Positions 46,456 through 57,300 are shown, numbered from the stretch's first letter. The stretch is 64,000 bases of DNA from Bacteroidales bacterium (GCA_028277395.1 JANQGJ010000098.1:1-64000), one strand, 5' to 3'. Made by a program: numbers and translations. The notes: generated from the sequence alone by a model not told the origin.

Positions 46456-46779
46456 TGTTTAATTTTTAAAGTTATTAACGAATTTACCCGGTCCTTTCAC
46501 TTAATTCGTGAACAGATATCGGGCTTTTCATTTTTAAATTTTGATTATTAGTAAATAGAAAATTTATGAAATATTGCTCATGATATTTAGAGCAGGCAAT
46601 GAAAAGCTAAAAAGAATCTCTCTTTTTAATATTCTTAAATAACTTAGTATGAATCTTATGAGTACTATACATTACTTAAGTAACTATTGATAATGCAAAA
46701 TTAAAAAAATTTTCAAAATCAACAAAATTGCTAAAGTTATGGCATTATAATAACTCGGGAATAGTGTAATATCCAATTA
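46456..46779. other. Gap upstream of tnaA
   Basis: This 324-bp AT-rich stretch has no reading frame. Near the tnaA start, ACGAATT (46478-46484) and AATTCGT (46503-46509) form a 7-bp inverted repeat with an 18-bp spacer, a possible operator or leader stem. No tnaC-like leader peptide with a Trp codon and following stem was found. Confidence 0.4.
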
Positions 46780-47100
46780 TTATGCAAGCTTTAGCTCCTG
46801 GATTTTTTCAGATATTTTATATGGGCTTTCATATTTTCTAAGACGTACTTTTACGCCATTCTCCAAACAAATCGGACAGTCTTTTATTTTAACCGGGTAT
46901 ATATAATTACATTCCTGGCAATGATAATATCTTATTTGAGTTGACTTATTTCTGTTTATTGAATAATACAGAAATCCAACAATTGGAGTAAGCAATAAAC
47001 TAATAAAGAAAATTCGAAATCCATTTGTATGTTTTTCAATACCAATAATAGTAAGTACGAAAGTAACAAGTAAATAGATGGATACGTATAATACTACCAT
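46780..47100 (-). CDS. Small membrane protein with zinc ribbon
   Basis: The 106-residue protein has two membrane helices (about 2-22 and 30-50) and then a cytoplasmic zinc-ribbon-like part with CQEC and CPIC pairs 14 residues apart (about residues 62-80). ATG 47100 is chosen over a GTG ten codons upstream. No family is recognised. Similar helix-plus-ribbon proteins are common, and the role is unknown. Confidence 0.65.
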   Translation of the reverse strand: MVVLYVSIYLLVTFVLTIIGIEKHTNGFRIFFISLLLTPIVGFLYYSINRNKSTQIRYYHCQECNYIYPVKIKDCPICLENGVKVRLRKYESPYKISEKIQELKLA

Positions 47101-47251
47101 ATTAATAATTTTTAACAAGACAATAACCACACATCAATATGCAATTCAAGTGCCAGACGTTATATACGCATGATTATCTGAATGTTATAAAATATGGATG
47201 TGATTTCCGTACTATGAAATCAACGGAAACGGATAGTATTTCAAATTTACT

Positions 47252-47896
47252 CTACGATTTTGTAGGTCTCACTACAGGAACTTGCGAATCATCAAGATTA
47301 AGTTTGATTCTTGATGCTACCATATCAATGGCAACTTTGTTATTACCTCCCTGGGGTATTATAACATCCGCAAACAACTTGGTTGGTTCAATAAACTGCT
47401 GATGCATGGGCTTTACATATTTTTCATAGTGTTTTAGTGCATCATTATAGTTCCTTCCTCGTTCCTGAACATCCCTGCGGATAATTCTCATCAGTCTGTC
47501 ATCGCTGTCAGTATCTACAAACAATTTAATGTCCATCAGGTCGCGGAGTTTTTTGTTAGTCAGAATCAGGATCCCTTCAACAATAACAACACGTTTAGGT
47601 TCAATGGTAACAGTTTCGCCCAATCTGGCACAAGTTACATAGGAATAAATAGGTTGTTCTATTGATGATCCGGATTTCAGAAGTGTTATGTTATCAACCA
47701 GCAAGTCAAATTCTATTGAATTGGGATGGTCAAAGTTAATTTTTAACTTCTCTTCGGGACTTAAATGTCCGTTATCATAATAATATGCATCTTGTGGAAG
47801 AAGAGCAACAGAATTTTCAGGTAACGACTTAATTATCTTATTTACTACTGTAGTTTTTCCTGATCCGCTTCCTCCTGCAATTCCAATTATCAACAT
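47252..47896 (-). CDS. udk: Uridine kinase
   Basis: Uridine kinase phosphorylates uridine and cytidine in pyrimidine salvage. The 214-residue product starts MLIIGIAGG with P-loop GGSGSGKTT, followed by LLPQDAYYYD, NFDHPNSIEFD and RDVQERGRNY. ATG 47896 is chosen. The six-codon longer frame starts with TTG and would put the start inside the candidate -7 box at 47912-47919. It is a single gene. Confidence 0.94.
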   Translation of the reverse strand: MLIIGIAGGSGSGKTTVVNKIIKSLPENSVALLPQDAYYYDNGHLSPEEKLKINFDHPNSIEFDLLVDNITLLKSGSSIEQPIYSYVTCARLGETVTIEPKRVVIVEGILILTNKKLRDLMDIKLFVDTDSDDRLMRIIRRDVQERGRNYNDALKHYEKYVKPMHQQFIEPTKLFADVIIPQGGNNKVAIDMVASRIKLNLDDSQVPVVRPTKS

Positions 47897-47911
47897 ATTC
47901 TTTTTAGAGAT

Positions 47912-47919
47912 CAAAGGTA
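47912..47919 (-). promoter_or_regulatory. Candidate -7 promoter box for udk
   Basis: Minus-strand TACCTTTG fits TAnnTTTG. It ends 15 bp before the udk ATG, so the leader would be only some 9 nt. This supports the ATG at 47896 as the real start. Confidence 0.45.
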
Positions 47920-48039
47920 AAAAATTATGCAGTGATAATCGTTGATTGTTACCAATTTTAAAACAAAATGAAATACAAAAACACCAGGTATTCCTTATTG
48001 AATCTGATTAAATGTATTAGCTCAACATAAAGTTATAAA

Positions 48040-49371
48040 CTACATCAGGAAACTCATCATTACTCCTGCTGCTACAGCTGAACCTATAACTCCTGAAACA
48101 TTTGGAGCCATGGCGTGCATGAGCAGGTGGTTTGTAGGATCGTATTTTAATCCTTCTGTTTGTACTACCCTTGCGCTATCAGGCACAGCAGATACTCCTG
48201 CTGCTCCAACCAGTGGATTTATTTTATTCTCTTTGCTCAGGAACAGATTCATCACTTTTGTAAAAATAATACCGCCTGAAGTAGCAACAATAAATGATAA
48301 TGCTCCGAGAACAAAAATCAGAATTGATTCTTTTGTCAAAAACACATCAGCCTGTGTTGATGCGCCCACTGTTAATCCCAACAATATTGTTACAATATCA
48401 ATTAATGAATTCCTTGCTGTGTCTGCAAGCCTTCTTGTAACACCACTTTCTTTAAGAAGGTTTCCAAAAAACAGCATCCCAAGCAATGGCAACGCACCTG
48501 GAGATATAAATGTGGTTAAGATCAGTCCAACAATTGGGAATATTATTTTCTCCTGACGGCTTACTGATCTTGGTGGTTTCATCCGGATCAACCTTTCCTT
48601 CTTTCCGGTCAGTAAACGCATGATCGGAGGTTGTATTACCGGTACTAAAGCCATATATGAGTAAGCAGCAATTGCAATTGGTCCGATTAAATTACTTGTT
48701 TGAATACCATTTATTATTCCGCCGTTTGCGAGTTTGGAAGAAAGAAAAATCGCAGTTGGGCCATCAGCTCCACCGATAATTCCAATAGCTCCTGCTTCGG
48801 GCATATTGAAGCCCAGATAAATTGCTCCCAAAAATGTTAAAAATATACCTACCTGCGCAGCTGCACCCAGTAACATCAGCCTTGGATTTGAAATAAGCGA
48901 TGAAAAATCAGTCATTGCACCAATCCCAAGAAATATTAATGGTGGATAGATCCCTTTTACAACACCATAATATAAGTAGTTCAACACACTTCCTTCCTGG
49001 TAAATTCCCACCTGGAGATTAACTCCGCCATCCTGAAAAAAAGGTATGTTTCCAAGAATTACACCAACTCCAATCGGAATTAAAAGTAATGGTTCATAAT
49101 CGTATTTAATAGCCAGATATATAAAAATCAATCCAACGAACAACATTATTATATGACCGGATGTGGCATTTCTAAATCCGGTAAAACTTAAGAACTTTGT
49201 TAAACCATCAATAATACTCGGCGTTGAATTACTTACCTCAATATTTTCTACTGAATTTCCACTACCCGGAATTTCATCGGCATAACTATCATTTTGAAAC
49301 AGCAATAAGTTTAAGATAGCCAAAACTGCAATCATCCCAAAAACTGTAATTGCCTTCCTTTGCAGATTCAT
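48040..49371 (-). CDS. Methylmalonyl-CoA/oxaloacetate decarboxylase beta subunit (Na+ pump)
   Basis: The 443-residue integral membrane protein is the beta subunit of biotin-dependent Na+-pumping decarboxylases. It takes CO2 from carboxybiotin and moves Na+ outward. Visible marks are the GIGAMTDF and IGIIGGADGPTAIF motifs with the key Asp, and HAMAPNVSGVIGSAVAAGV at the end. The first 65 residues are an extra Ser/Asn-rich periplasmic stretch with its own hydrophobic start (AVLAILNLLLF), longer than in textbook OadB. ATG 49371 lies 13 bp after the biotin-carrier gene. A TTG 11 codons upstream would overlap it. It is last in the five-gene operon. Confidence 0.93.
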   Translation of the reverse strand: MNLQRKAITVFGMIAVLAILNLLLFQNDSYADEIPGSGNSVENIEVSNSTPSIIDGLTKFLSFTGFRNATSGHIIMLFVGLIFIYLAIKYDYEPLLLIPIGVGVILGNIPFFQDGGVNLQVGIYQEGSVLNYLYYGVVKGIYPPLIFLGIGAMTDFSSLISNPRLMLLGAAAQVGIFLTFLGAIYLGFNMPEAGAIGIIGGADGPTAIFLSSKLANGGIINGIQTSNLIGPIAIAAYSYMALVPVIQPPIMRLLTGKKERLIRMKPPRSVSRQEKIIFPIVGLILTTFISPGALPLLGMLFFGNLLKESGVTRRLADTARNSLIDIVTILLGLTVGASTQADVFLTKESILIFVLGALSFIVATSGGIIFTKVMNLFLSKENKINPLVGAAGVSAVPDSARVVQTEGLKYDPTNHLLMHAMAPNVSGVIGSAVAAGVMMSFLM

Positions 49372-49384
49372 CTCTAATTGTTGT

Positions 49385-49813
49385 TTAGTTGATTTCCAAT
49401 TCAATTAATACATCATCCTGAAGAACAGAATCACCGGGGCCAACTTTTATTGATTTCACAACACCATCTTTTTCAGCCAATAATTTATTCTCCATTTTCA
49501 TTGCTTCGTAAATAAGAAGTTTATCATCTTTTTTAACTGAATCGCCTTCTTTTACCAATACCTGTAATATATTCCCCGGTAATGGTGCTATAACCCTGTA
49601 TCCGCCGCTCTCTGATTTTTGAATGACATGAGATCCCTTTGGTGTTTTTACCTTGGATCGAACCAGAATAGGAGTCTTGGTTGTTTGCTCCTGCTTATGA
49701 AGTTCAACATTATAACAAGTACCGTTAACCTCAATCCTTGCTTTGGCATTATCAAATTTTTTGATCTCTACCTCGTAGTTATTTCCACTTATTGTGAATT
49801 TAAACCGTTTCAT
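49385..49813 (-). CDS. Biotin carboxyl carrier protein of the decarboxylase
   Basis: This 142-residue carrier has a Pro/Lys-rich linker and a C-terminal biotinyl domain (about 73-142) with the biotinylated Lys K106 in EAMKMEN. It swings carboxybiotin between the carboxyltransferase and the membrane beta subunit. It sits in the usual order behind the gamma subunit (13 bp) and before the beta subunit. Its N-terminal 40 residues form a second small beta domain, which may dock to partners. Confidence 0.92.
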   Translation of the reverse strand: MKRFKFTISGNNYEVEIKKFDNAKARIEVNGTCYNVELHKQEQTTKTPILVRSKVKTPKGSHVIQKSESGGYRVIAPLPGNILQVLVKEGDSVKKDDKLLIYEAMKMENKLLAEKDGVVKSIKVGPGDSVLQDDVLIELEIN

Positions 49814-49826
49814 CTGCTAAATTTTT

Positions 49827-50186
49827 TTACCGCTGAAAATAACGCATACCATATATTTTCGAACTCCACGGTGAATATGTTTTGGAAACCTTTTTTATAG
49901 TAATAATATCACTTTCATTGTCGTGTAAATCACGACTCAGATAAATTGCCATTGCAATAGCCGTAGCAACTTCTCCGCTAACAATAACTTCTTCGTCTTT
50001 AATCTTGGTTTTCTGAGCTTTATTTTCCCTGATGAGTTTTTGCTTCTTTCGCCACACCAGACCTTTTGCCAGATAGGTGAAAATATAATACAAAAGTACC
50101 AGTGCCAGAAACACAATAGTGTAACCAATTATGGCGATTTGTATCCCCTGGGAAATTACCGAAATTAATATTAACAACTGTTCCAT
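49827..50186 (-). CDS. OadG-family gamma/delta subunit of the decarboxylase
   Basis: This 119-residue subunit has one N-terminal membrane helix (about 12-38, IAIIGYTIVFLALVLLYYIF) and a basic then acidic cytoplasmic tail. It anchors the soluble carboxyltransferase to the membrane in Na+-pumping decarboxylases. It starts 10 bp after the carboxyltransferase gene. The small size and the position identify it more than residue conservation does. Confidence 0.85.
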   Translation of the reverse strand: MEQLLILISVISQGIQIAIIGYTIVFLALVLLYYIFTYLAKGLVWRKKQKLIRENKAQKTKIKDEEVIVSGEVATAIAMAIYLSRDLHDNESDIITIKKVSKTYSPWSSKIYGMRYFQR

Positions 50187-50196
50187 TTTACAAATA

Positions 50197-51756
50197 TTAT
50201 AATGGGATATTAGAATGCTTTTTCGGTGGATTCGTATCTTTTTTAGATGCTAATGTTTGCAACGCCCTGATAATTCTGAACCTTGTATTTCTTGGTTCAA
50301 TTACATCATCGATATAACCATAACTGGCAGCATCGTACGGATTTGCAAATCTGTTGCGATAATCATCCTCTTTTTCTTTCACAAACTTTGCCCGTTCCCC
50401 AGGGTCTTCAATGGCTGATATATTTCTTCCCTCCATTACTTCCACAGCTCCTTCGGGGCCCATAACAGCTATCTCCGCTGACGGCCATGCATAATTCATG
50501 TCACCTCTTAATTGTTTTGAACCCATCACATCATGTGCTCCACCATAAGACTTACGAAGCGTAATTGTAATTTTAGGCACTGTGGCTTCACCATATGCGA
50601 ATAACAGCTTTGCTCCATGAATGATAATCCCCCCGGTTTCCTGAGCACTTCCGGGAAGGAATCCGGGAACATCAACAAGAGTTATTATTGGAATATTAAA
50701 TGCATCACAAAAACGAACAAATCTTGCAGCCTTCCTGGAAGCGTTTATGTCAAGCACACCTGCAAGGAAGTTTGGCTGATTTGCTACTATACCAACCGGC
50801 ATACCATTTAACTTGGAAAATCCGGTAATAATATTCTGGGCATAATGCCTTTGAACTTCAAGAAATTCAGAATAATCGACAATTGAATAAATTACATCTT
50901 TAACATTGTATGGCTGATTTGGGTTCAGAGGAATAATATCGTTAAGGAGGTCTTCCTTACGATCAATGGGGTCAGTACACTCTGTAACAATCGGATCTTC
51001 AAGATTATTTTGTGGTACATATGAAAGAAGCTTTCTGATAAGCATCATTCCTTCCTCTTCATCTTCAGCTATGAAGTGCGCAACACCTGATTTTTTTCCG
51101 TGAACATCCGGACCACCTAAATCTTCAGTAGTTACATCTTCACCTGTAACTGTTTTTGCAACTTTTGGTCCGGTAACAAACATGTAACTGTTTTCCTTAC
51201 TCATCATTACAAAATCAGTTAGGGCAGGAGAATAAACAGCACCACCGGCACAAGGACCAAATATGGCAGAAATTTGAGGTATTACACCCGATGCCATAAT
51301 ATTACGCTGGAATATCTCAGCATAACCGGCCAGACTTTTTACACCTTCCTGAATTCTTGCCCCACCACTATCGTTTATACCGATCACGGGAGCTCCAACC
51401 TTCATGGCCTGATCCATTATCTTACATATCTTCTGGGCATATGTTTGAGACAATGACCCTCCAAAAACCGTAAAATCCTGGGAAAAAATATAAACCACTC
51501 TTCCATCTATAGTTCCATGCCCTGTAACAACACCATCGGTAAGAAATTTCTTTTTTTCCATACCAAATGCGTGTGTCTGATGCGTTACAAACATGTCAAA
51601 TTCTTCGAAACTTCCTTCATCAAGCAGTAACTCTATTCTTTCTCTGGCTGTTAATTTGCCTTTCGCATGTTGCGATTCGATTCTTTTTTCACCACCTCCC
51701 AGCTTTGCTTCCTCTCGCTTGGCAAGCAGGTTTTGTATGTTGTCTTCGATTGTCAT
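50197..51756 (-). CDS. mmdA: Methylmalonyl-CoA decarboxylase alpha / propionyl-CoA carboxylase beta
   Basis: The 519-residue carboxyltransferase moves CO2 from methylmalonyl-CoA (or a related acyl-CoA) to biotin. It has both crotonase-like halves: N-terminal [18 protein letters not shown] with [14 protein letters not shown], and C-terminal [16 protein letters not shown] with [19 protein letters not shown]. Followed by the OadG, biotin and beta genes, it should be the alpha subunit of a Na+-pumping methylmalonyl-CoA decarboxylase, the last step of propionate formation from succinate. Use as a carboxylase in reverse cannot be excluded from sequence. Confidence 0.93.
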   Translation of the reverse strand: MTIEDNIQNLLAKREEAKLGGGEKRIESQHAKGKLTARERIELLLDEGSFEEFDMFVTHQTHAFGMEKKKFLTDGVVTGHGTIDGRVVYIFSQDFTVFGGSLSQTYAQKICKIMDQAMKVGAPVIGINDSGGARIQEGVKSLAGYAEIFQRNIMASGVIPQISAIFGPCAGGAVYSPALTDFVMMSKENSYMFVTGPKVAKTVTGEDVTTEDLGGPDVHGKKSGVAHFIAEDEEEGMMLIRKLLSYVPQNNLEDPIVTECTDPIDRKEDLLNDIIPLNPNQPYNVKDVIYSIVDYSEFLEVQRHYAQNIITGFSKLNGMPVGIVANQPNFLAGVLDINASRKAARFVRFCDAFNIPIITLVDVPGFLPGSAQETGGIIIHGAKLLFAYGEATVPKITITLRKSYGGAHDVMGSKQLRGDMNYAWPSAEIAVMGPEGAVEVMEGRNISAIEDPGERAKFVKEKEDDYRNRFANPYDAASYGYIDDVIEPRNTRFRIIRALQTLASKKDTNPPKKHSNIPL

Positions 51757-51920
51757 GGAATTGTTGTGTTGTAATATTTATCAAAGCATAAGTACGTACT
51801 ATTCAATCTTAACGATGAATAATTATGAAAGTCTACTTTAGCTGATTCGATTCTTTTCGGAAACTACCTGTTTATACTTTTGATAACTGCTGGTCAGACA
51901 GTATCGCCAGATTTGTCATG

Positions 51921-52331
51921 TTATTTATTGTTATCTTCACAAAACTCAGTTAACACACCAAACGTAGATTTGGGATGCAAAAAAGCAATATCCAATCCCT
52001 CCGCACCTTTACGCGGTTCATGGTCAATAAGCCTCACTCCTTTGTCTTTTACTTCCTGTAAACTGTTTTTAATATCATTTACAGCAAACGCAATATGATG
52101 GACTCCCTGGCCTTTCTTTTCAAGAAACTTTCCAATTGGTCCTTCAGGATCAGTACTCTCCAATAATTCTATCTTTGTTTGACCAACTTTAAAAAACGCT
52201 GTTTTTACTTTTTGGTCAGGGACTTCCTCTATTGCATAGCAATTAAGCCCTAATTTATCTTCATAATAAGCAATCGCTTCTTCAAGATTGTTTACAGCGA
52301 TGCCAATATGCTCAATATGTGATAGTTCCAT
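51921..52331 (-). CDS. mce: Methylmalonyl-CoA epimerase
   Basis: The 136-residue glyoxalase-fold enzyme interconverts (R)- and (S)-methylmalonyl-CoA, linking the mutase to the decarboxylase. It shows HIEHIGIAVNNLEEAIAYY, the metal ligands in TKIELLES and GVHHIAFAV, and the end FGVLTEFCE. It is the first gene of the decarboxylase operon, 164 bp ahead of mmdA. The mutase genes are not in the window. Confidence 0.95.
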   Translation of the reverse strand: MELSHIEHIGIAVNNLEEAIAYYEDKLGLNCYAIEEVPDQKVKTAFFKVGQTKIELLESTDPEGPIGKFLEKKGQGVHHIAFAVNDIKNSLQEVKDKGVRLIDHEPRKGAEGLDIAFLHPKSTFGVLTEFCEDNNK

Positions 52332-52345
52332 AATTTCTTTATGAT

Positions 52346-52361
52346 CGTGAAATTTTTCACA
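52346..52361. promoter_or_regulatory. CRP/FNR-like palindrome upstream of mce
   Basis: CGTGA-AATTTT-TCACA has the NGTGA-N6-TCACA layout of CRP/FNR-family sites with one base off the classic TGTGA. It lies 15 bp before the mce ATG and overlaps the candidate -7 box, a position that suits a repressor. More TTTGTGA words follow at 52388-52394 and 52408-52414. Confidence 0.4.
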
Positions 52362-52367
52362 AAACTA
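52360..52367 (-). promoter_or_regulatory. Candidate -7 promoter box for the mce-mmd operon
   Basis: On the minus strand this reads TAGTTTTG, a fit to TAnnTTTG, 28 bp before the mce ATG. No TTTG -33 box is seen at normal spacing. Confidence 0.4.
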
Positions 52368-52714
52368 TGCATTTTTTAATTGTACGATTTGTGAAAAATG
52401 ATAATTATTTGTGAATTCATAATGAGACCAAATAAGGATTTGTTATTTAATTACAACACGCTGTATTACTGCACGTTAGCTGAAGTTGGAAGTGATACTG
52501 AAAACATAAAAATCAAATGAAATTCTCACATTTCAGGCGAAGAAACACGTAAAAGAACAAAATTAACAATAAAATTTTCGTGTTAATGCTTCAAAAGTGA
52601 GCACTTACGCGTAATTTTCGATTAATTTTGAATTGAAGCGGTAAATGAATAATATTGTAAATTATTTTAAGGACTAATCAAATTTGAGTTTTTAATCAAT
52701 TAGACTGTACCCTG
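52368..52714. other. Divergent gap between mce and the FG-GAP gene
   Basis: This AT-rich stretch of 347 bp has no reading frame. It holds two direct copies of atttgtgaa (52387-52395 and 52407-52415), which may belong to the control region of the decarboxylase operon. Nothing is recognised in the 300 bp next to the plus-strand gene. Confidence 0.45.
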
Positions 52715-54229
52715 ATGAAGTATTTCGTAATAACACTCCTTATAATTTCAGGTTTAACATCTGCAACCAGTCAGAGCTTTACAGATATTCAGGCTGAATT
52801 AACTGGTGTTAGTGAAAGTGCCAGCAACTGGATAGATTACAATCAGGATGGTGCTATTGACATCTTCGTTACAGGTGACTTTTACAAAAAAAGTAACCAA
52901 AGTATTAGCAGCAGGCTTTATAAGAATTTACGAAATAATGATTTTATTCGGGTTAGCTCACCTGTTACAAACGTATTCAGGGGTGATTTTGACTGGGCGG
53001 ATTATAATAATGATGGAATTGACGATCTGTTTCTTATAGGTGAGACCTCAAACGGTAAGCTTGTTGCACACCTTTATAAAAATAACAGAACATCAAATTT
53101 TGTAAGGATCCCGGTAAATATACCCGGGTACAGGGATGGATCTGTTGAATGGGGTGATTATGATCGTGATGGTGATGTTGATCTGCTAATCACAGGCTAC
53201 ACAAAAAAAGGGCCTAACAGCAGTGTTTACAGAAATGACAGAAACAACAGATTTACAAATATTAATGCAGATTTATCAGGTGTTGACTATGGTACAGGAA
53301 AATGGAACGACTTCGACAATGACGGAGATCTTGATATTATAATAAGTGGGAACGAAAGTTCAGGCCGGGTTGTAACAAGATTATACAGAAACGATAAAGG
53401 TGTTTTCAATTTTATTGATGTTGGTTTTACCAATCTCAAATTAAGTGATATTGCCTGGGGCGATTATGATAATGACGGTGATCAGGATTTTGCAATTAAT
53501 GGTGAAACACAATATGGCAAATTCGAAAGCAAATTGTATAGAAATGAAGGTAACGGAATATTTTCAGCAGCTTTTCCAAATTTTGTTGCTGTAAGATCAG
53601 GATCTGTTGACTGGGGAGATATGGATCATGATGGAGATCTCGACATGTTAATTACCGGTGAAAGTACAGTTGGACCGGTATCAAAAGTTTATAGAAATGA
53701 CCGAAACGGTATATTTACCGATATTCAGGCTGAAATAATTGGTCTGTACATGAGTGACGGTCATTGGGGCGATTATGATAATGACGGAGACCTTGATATC
53801 ATTATCTCCGGCATGTCGCATAATTATGAATTTATCTCGCGTGTTTATCGCAATGATCCAATAAGAACCGACACAGTTTATGCTTCCAAATCCAATGATG
53901 ACATCTGGAATAACTCGGTTGTAGTTTATCCAATGCAAAGAAAAACTTATTATTATGTATTTGCATCATGCTACTGCGATATTGATAATGAAGGTAAAAA
54001 CAGTTATCATGTGTTTTTCAGTCCTGTAAAAAAGCAAACAGAACAATATCAGTTACAAAGGATGTTCAACAAACTTGTAATGGAACAATTTCCAAACTGG
54101 TATGATTTTGATCAGGCAAATATTATTGAAAACGGTTTCAGAACAAAGCAGAAGGCTGAAGAATCAAAGAGAATTGCAATAAGGGAATATCAGTCGAAGA
54201 ATTTTAAGGTTCATGAAATTAGATGGTAG
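52715..54229 (+). CDS. Secreted FG-GAP/VCBS propeller protein
   Basis: The 504-residue protein has a signal peptide (about 1-20, ending ATSQ). Seven or eight FG-GAP/VCBS repeats follow from residue 30 to 380, each with a calcium-type loop such as DYDNDGDLDIIISG, which should close one beta-propeller. The last 115 residues are a separate alpha/beta part (YYYVFASCYCDIDNEG through KVHEIRW) with two close Cys and no T9SS sorting motif. I do not recognise that part. It could be an anchor or a partner-binding domain. The function is unknown. Confidence 0.82.
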   Translation: MKYFVITLLIISGLTSATSQSFTDIQAELTGVSESASNWIDYNQDGAIDIFVTGDFYKKSNQSISSRLYKNLRNNDFIRVSSPVTNVFRGDFDWADYNNDGIDDLFLIGETSNGKLVAHLYKNNRTSNFVRIPVNIPGYRDGSVEWGDYDRDGDVDLLITGYTKKGPNSSVYRNDRNNRFTNINADLSGVDYGTGKWNDFDNDGDLDIIISGNESSGRVVTRLYRNDKGVFNFIDVGFTNLKLSDIAWGDYDNDGDQDFAINGETQYGKFESKLYRNEGNGIFSAAFPNFVAVRSGSVDWGDMDHDGDLDMLITGESTVGPVSKVYRNDRNGIFTDIQAEIIGLYMSDGHWGDYDNDGDLDIIISGMSHNYEFISRVYRNDPIRTDTVYASKSNDDIWNNSVVVYPMQRKTYYYVFASCYCDIDNEGKNSYHVFFSPVKKQTEQYQLQRMFNKLVMEQFPNWYDFDQANIIENGFRTKQKAEESKRIAIREYQSKNFKVHEIRW

Positions 54230-54387
54230 TAGTTTGGAGTTTTTAACACTCTCCCTCTACTTCACTTTTTAATCATCCTTATTTATATTATGTTCCTGAT
54301 AATACAGAATTAAAAACTATTTTACACCTGCAAATAATTATAAATAAGCTGCTTTTGCATTTGTAATTAGTTTTTCGCCTGATCTAA

Positions 54388-57300
54388 TTACCTCAACTCA
54401 AGCTTTCCCTTTAATATTATATCCCCATTACCTGTATTAAGGTCTCCCTCAATAATAAGTTCATCATTCTCATTGATAATAATGATACCATTGTTTTCAA
54501 TGCCAGTATTAATAGTAACAGAATCAACTGTAAATATACAATTTGGTATTACGAGTAATCCGGTTTCATTATATATTCCTGAATGAACATAAATCGTATC
54601 TGTAATACTATTGTCAAAAGAATTCAGGCACGATTGAATGGTTTGAAACGGATGAAAACTAGCTCCCATTCCTGAAGGTAATCCATCATCATCTACATGT
54701 ACAATTATTAATTCAGAATCACTAATTAGAACTCCACTTGTTATAACTGAATCAATAGGATTTCCACCACTAAAAATAACGATCGTATCACTATAATAGT
54801 TAAAAGGAGGAGATCTGTCAAAAGTAACATCAACAATTAAACTATCATTAACCGTTTCAATTGTATCAGGTAACCCAACTGTCAAACTAAATGGACTATC
54901 CAAACCTGTCAAACTATCAATAATTAATTGAGATCCATCATATCCGGTATTTTTAATCGTAAAACCACACACTGAATCAATAGTTGTTGTAGTATCCATA
55001 ACACCAAAATATAACTCGTTTGTATAGATAGAAATTGATGGTAAAAGTTTTGTATTATAGTCTAAATTGAGTGACCCGGAAAAAACAGCAAAAGATGTAT
55101 CAGTTGATGGGTTAAAATTGTAAACAGTACCTGGCCAGGGAGGAGTAACAGTTCGGTTGATTGTTACAGATAAATTAGTTACAGTATCAGGGCCATCTCT
55201 GAACTCATAATACCCGTCACTATTTGTTTTTGTTCCCTGTGACGACCATGATTGCCACCTTGGATCACTTAACCAGTCCAACGAAATCCTTATCTCAACA
55301 TTTTCAACAGGTGTAGTATCATCCATAACATATCCATAAATCATTGTTTCTTCTTTAACAAGAAAATTGCAACTTTCATCAGTGTTTAACTCAGTAATTG
55401 AAATATTCGAAGGTGTAAAAAAATTATACTCTTTTAAAGGAGTAATATCATAATTGTTGGATGCGAACAATTCTTTACTTTCAAAATAACCCGCTGTGTC
55501 AGTTGTTAATAAATCTGTTGTATCTCCGGTAATATGTATTTCGATATCTGATACTCCATCACCCTTTGTGTTTTTTACATATCCGGAAATTATATGTCTG
55601 TTTAGTTCCAATGAAAAATCCTGTGACGTTATATTGGTACTCAAATTGGAAATATTAATGTCACTACAGGTAGCATCATAAGAATAATAATCCTTTGCAG
55701 CTTTTATATTATAACTAAAACCACCAGGAATATCTGTAAATATATAATTACCGTCCGAAGATGAATCAGTTTTCATTAATATATCATTAATATACAACTC
55801 AACTGAAACATTTGTAAGCAGGTTACTATCACAATAAACACTACCACTTATCGAATAAGCAGTATCGGAACCAATAGTGTTAATCATCATGTCTTTTTTT
55901 ATATCAATAAAACTATACTGATTATCAAGAAAAGTGTAACCCGTTTTACTAATGTTTATATTATAATCTCCTCCAAAATCTAATTCCTTGAATTCGAAAC
56001 AGCCTGAATTATCAGTTATTAAGTTACCTGAACCTTCATTACTCAATGTTACAGTTACCCCAGATATTCCACCGTTATTACTATCCAATATTTCACCAGA
56101 TATCTTAAACTTACCCTGCTGAATTTGATTATAAATAACTTCAGTTAGTGAACCTTCCTTAGTATCCTGAGTTATCTCCCAAACCATCGCACCACCCAGA
56201 TATTTATCATTAATAACTTTTACTTTCTCTAAAACAGAATTGTCATCGTCATAAGCAATCCATTTTTTTTCATCAGCATTATACAAAAACGGCGATTTAA
56301 CAATAGTATCCCAATATTCTAAATATCCCGATGCCGGATTGTTCAGAAACTGGTGTTTCGACCCTGGCAATGCCTTACCTGCTTTTAAATCAGCATAATC
56401 AACTGTTGTTGAAATTTCATTGGTATTAGTAACAGTAGCTTCCCATGAACCTTTTTCACGAATGGTTTTATCATGATTCTGATACTTTCCATGAGTTCCT
56501 CCATCTTCAATATTTGAAAACACTTTTCCATAAAATGGAATTCCCATAACAATTTTTGATGGAGGAGCATTACCACCTTCTGGGCTTATTATTGAGTCAA
56601 TTAATGCAGACACAGATCTATTTTGGTTATTAACATCATCAGGGTCATTACTATTATGTAAAGGTGCTACAAAGCCTGTTACAGTACACCAAAAACCAGC
56701 ATAATCATAAGTCATGGTATTCACAAAATTGAGCCAAACAAGGATATTACCATCTACTTCTTTGTTATAAATGTTAGGATAATTTGCGGCAAAATAACCT
56801 TCAGAACCGGGCCAAATAAACTGTTTTACAATATGTTGAGGTACCTGGGCAGATGCAATTGTTAGCAAATAATTATCGCCTATTTCCTCACGGATATCCT
56901 TCATAAGTTTTAGAAAGTATACCGGTTCTGACTGTGGATCAGCATAATGTGGTTGTTCAGGTATAGCTACACCATCAATAGTTTCAGTACCATCAGTTCC
57001 TCCATGAACAGGAAACTCCCAATCAATATCAACACCATCAAACCCAGTTTCATCTAAAAAATTTTTACATGCCAAACCGAATGATTCACGGTAATTCTCA
57101 TCAAGTGCAATTTCAGGTAAATGCTGTCCCATAGTCCATCCACCAATTGAGGCCATTATTTTTATTGATCTGCCATTTTGTTGTTGCTGTTCCTTCAATT
57201 GTATTAGCTGGCCTAATACTCCCCTGGTCTTTGGAGTTATGTTTAACCAGTCCTGGACAGAAGACGGATATGTACCGGGGGATCCCAGATAGTCTGTACC

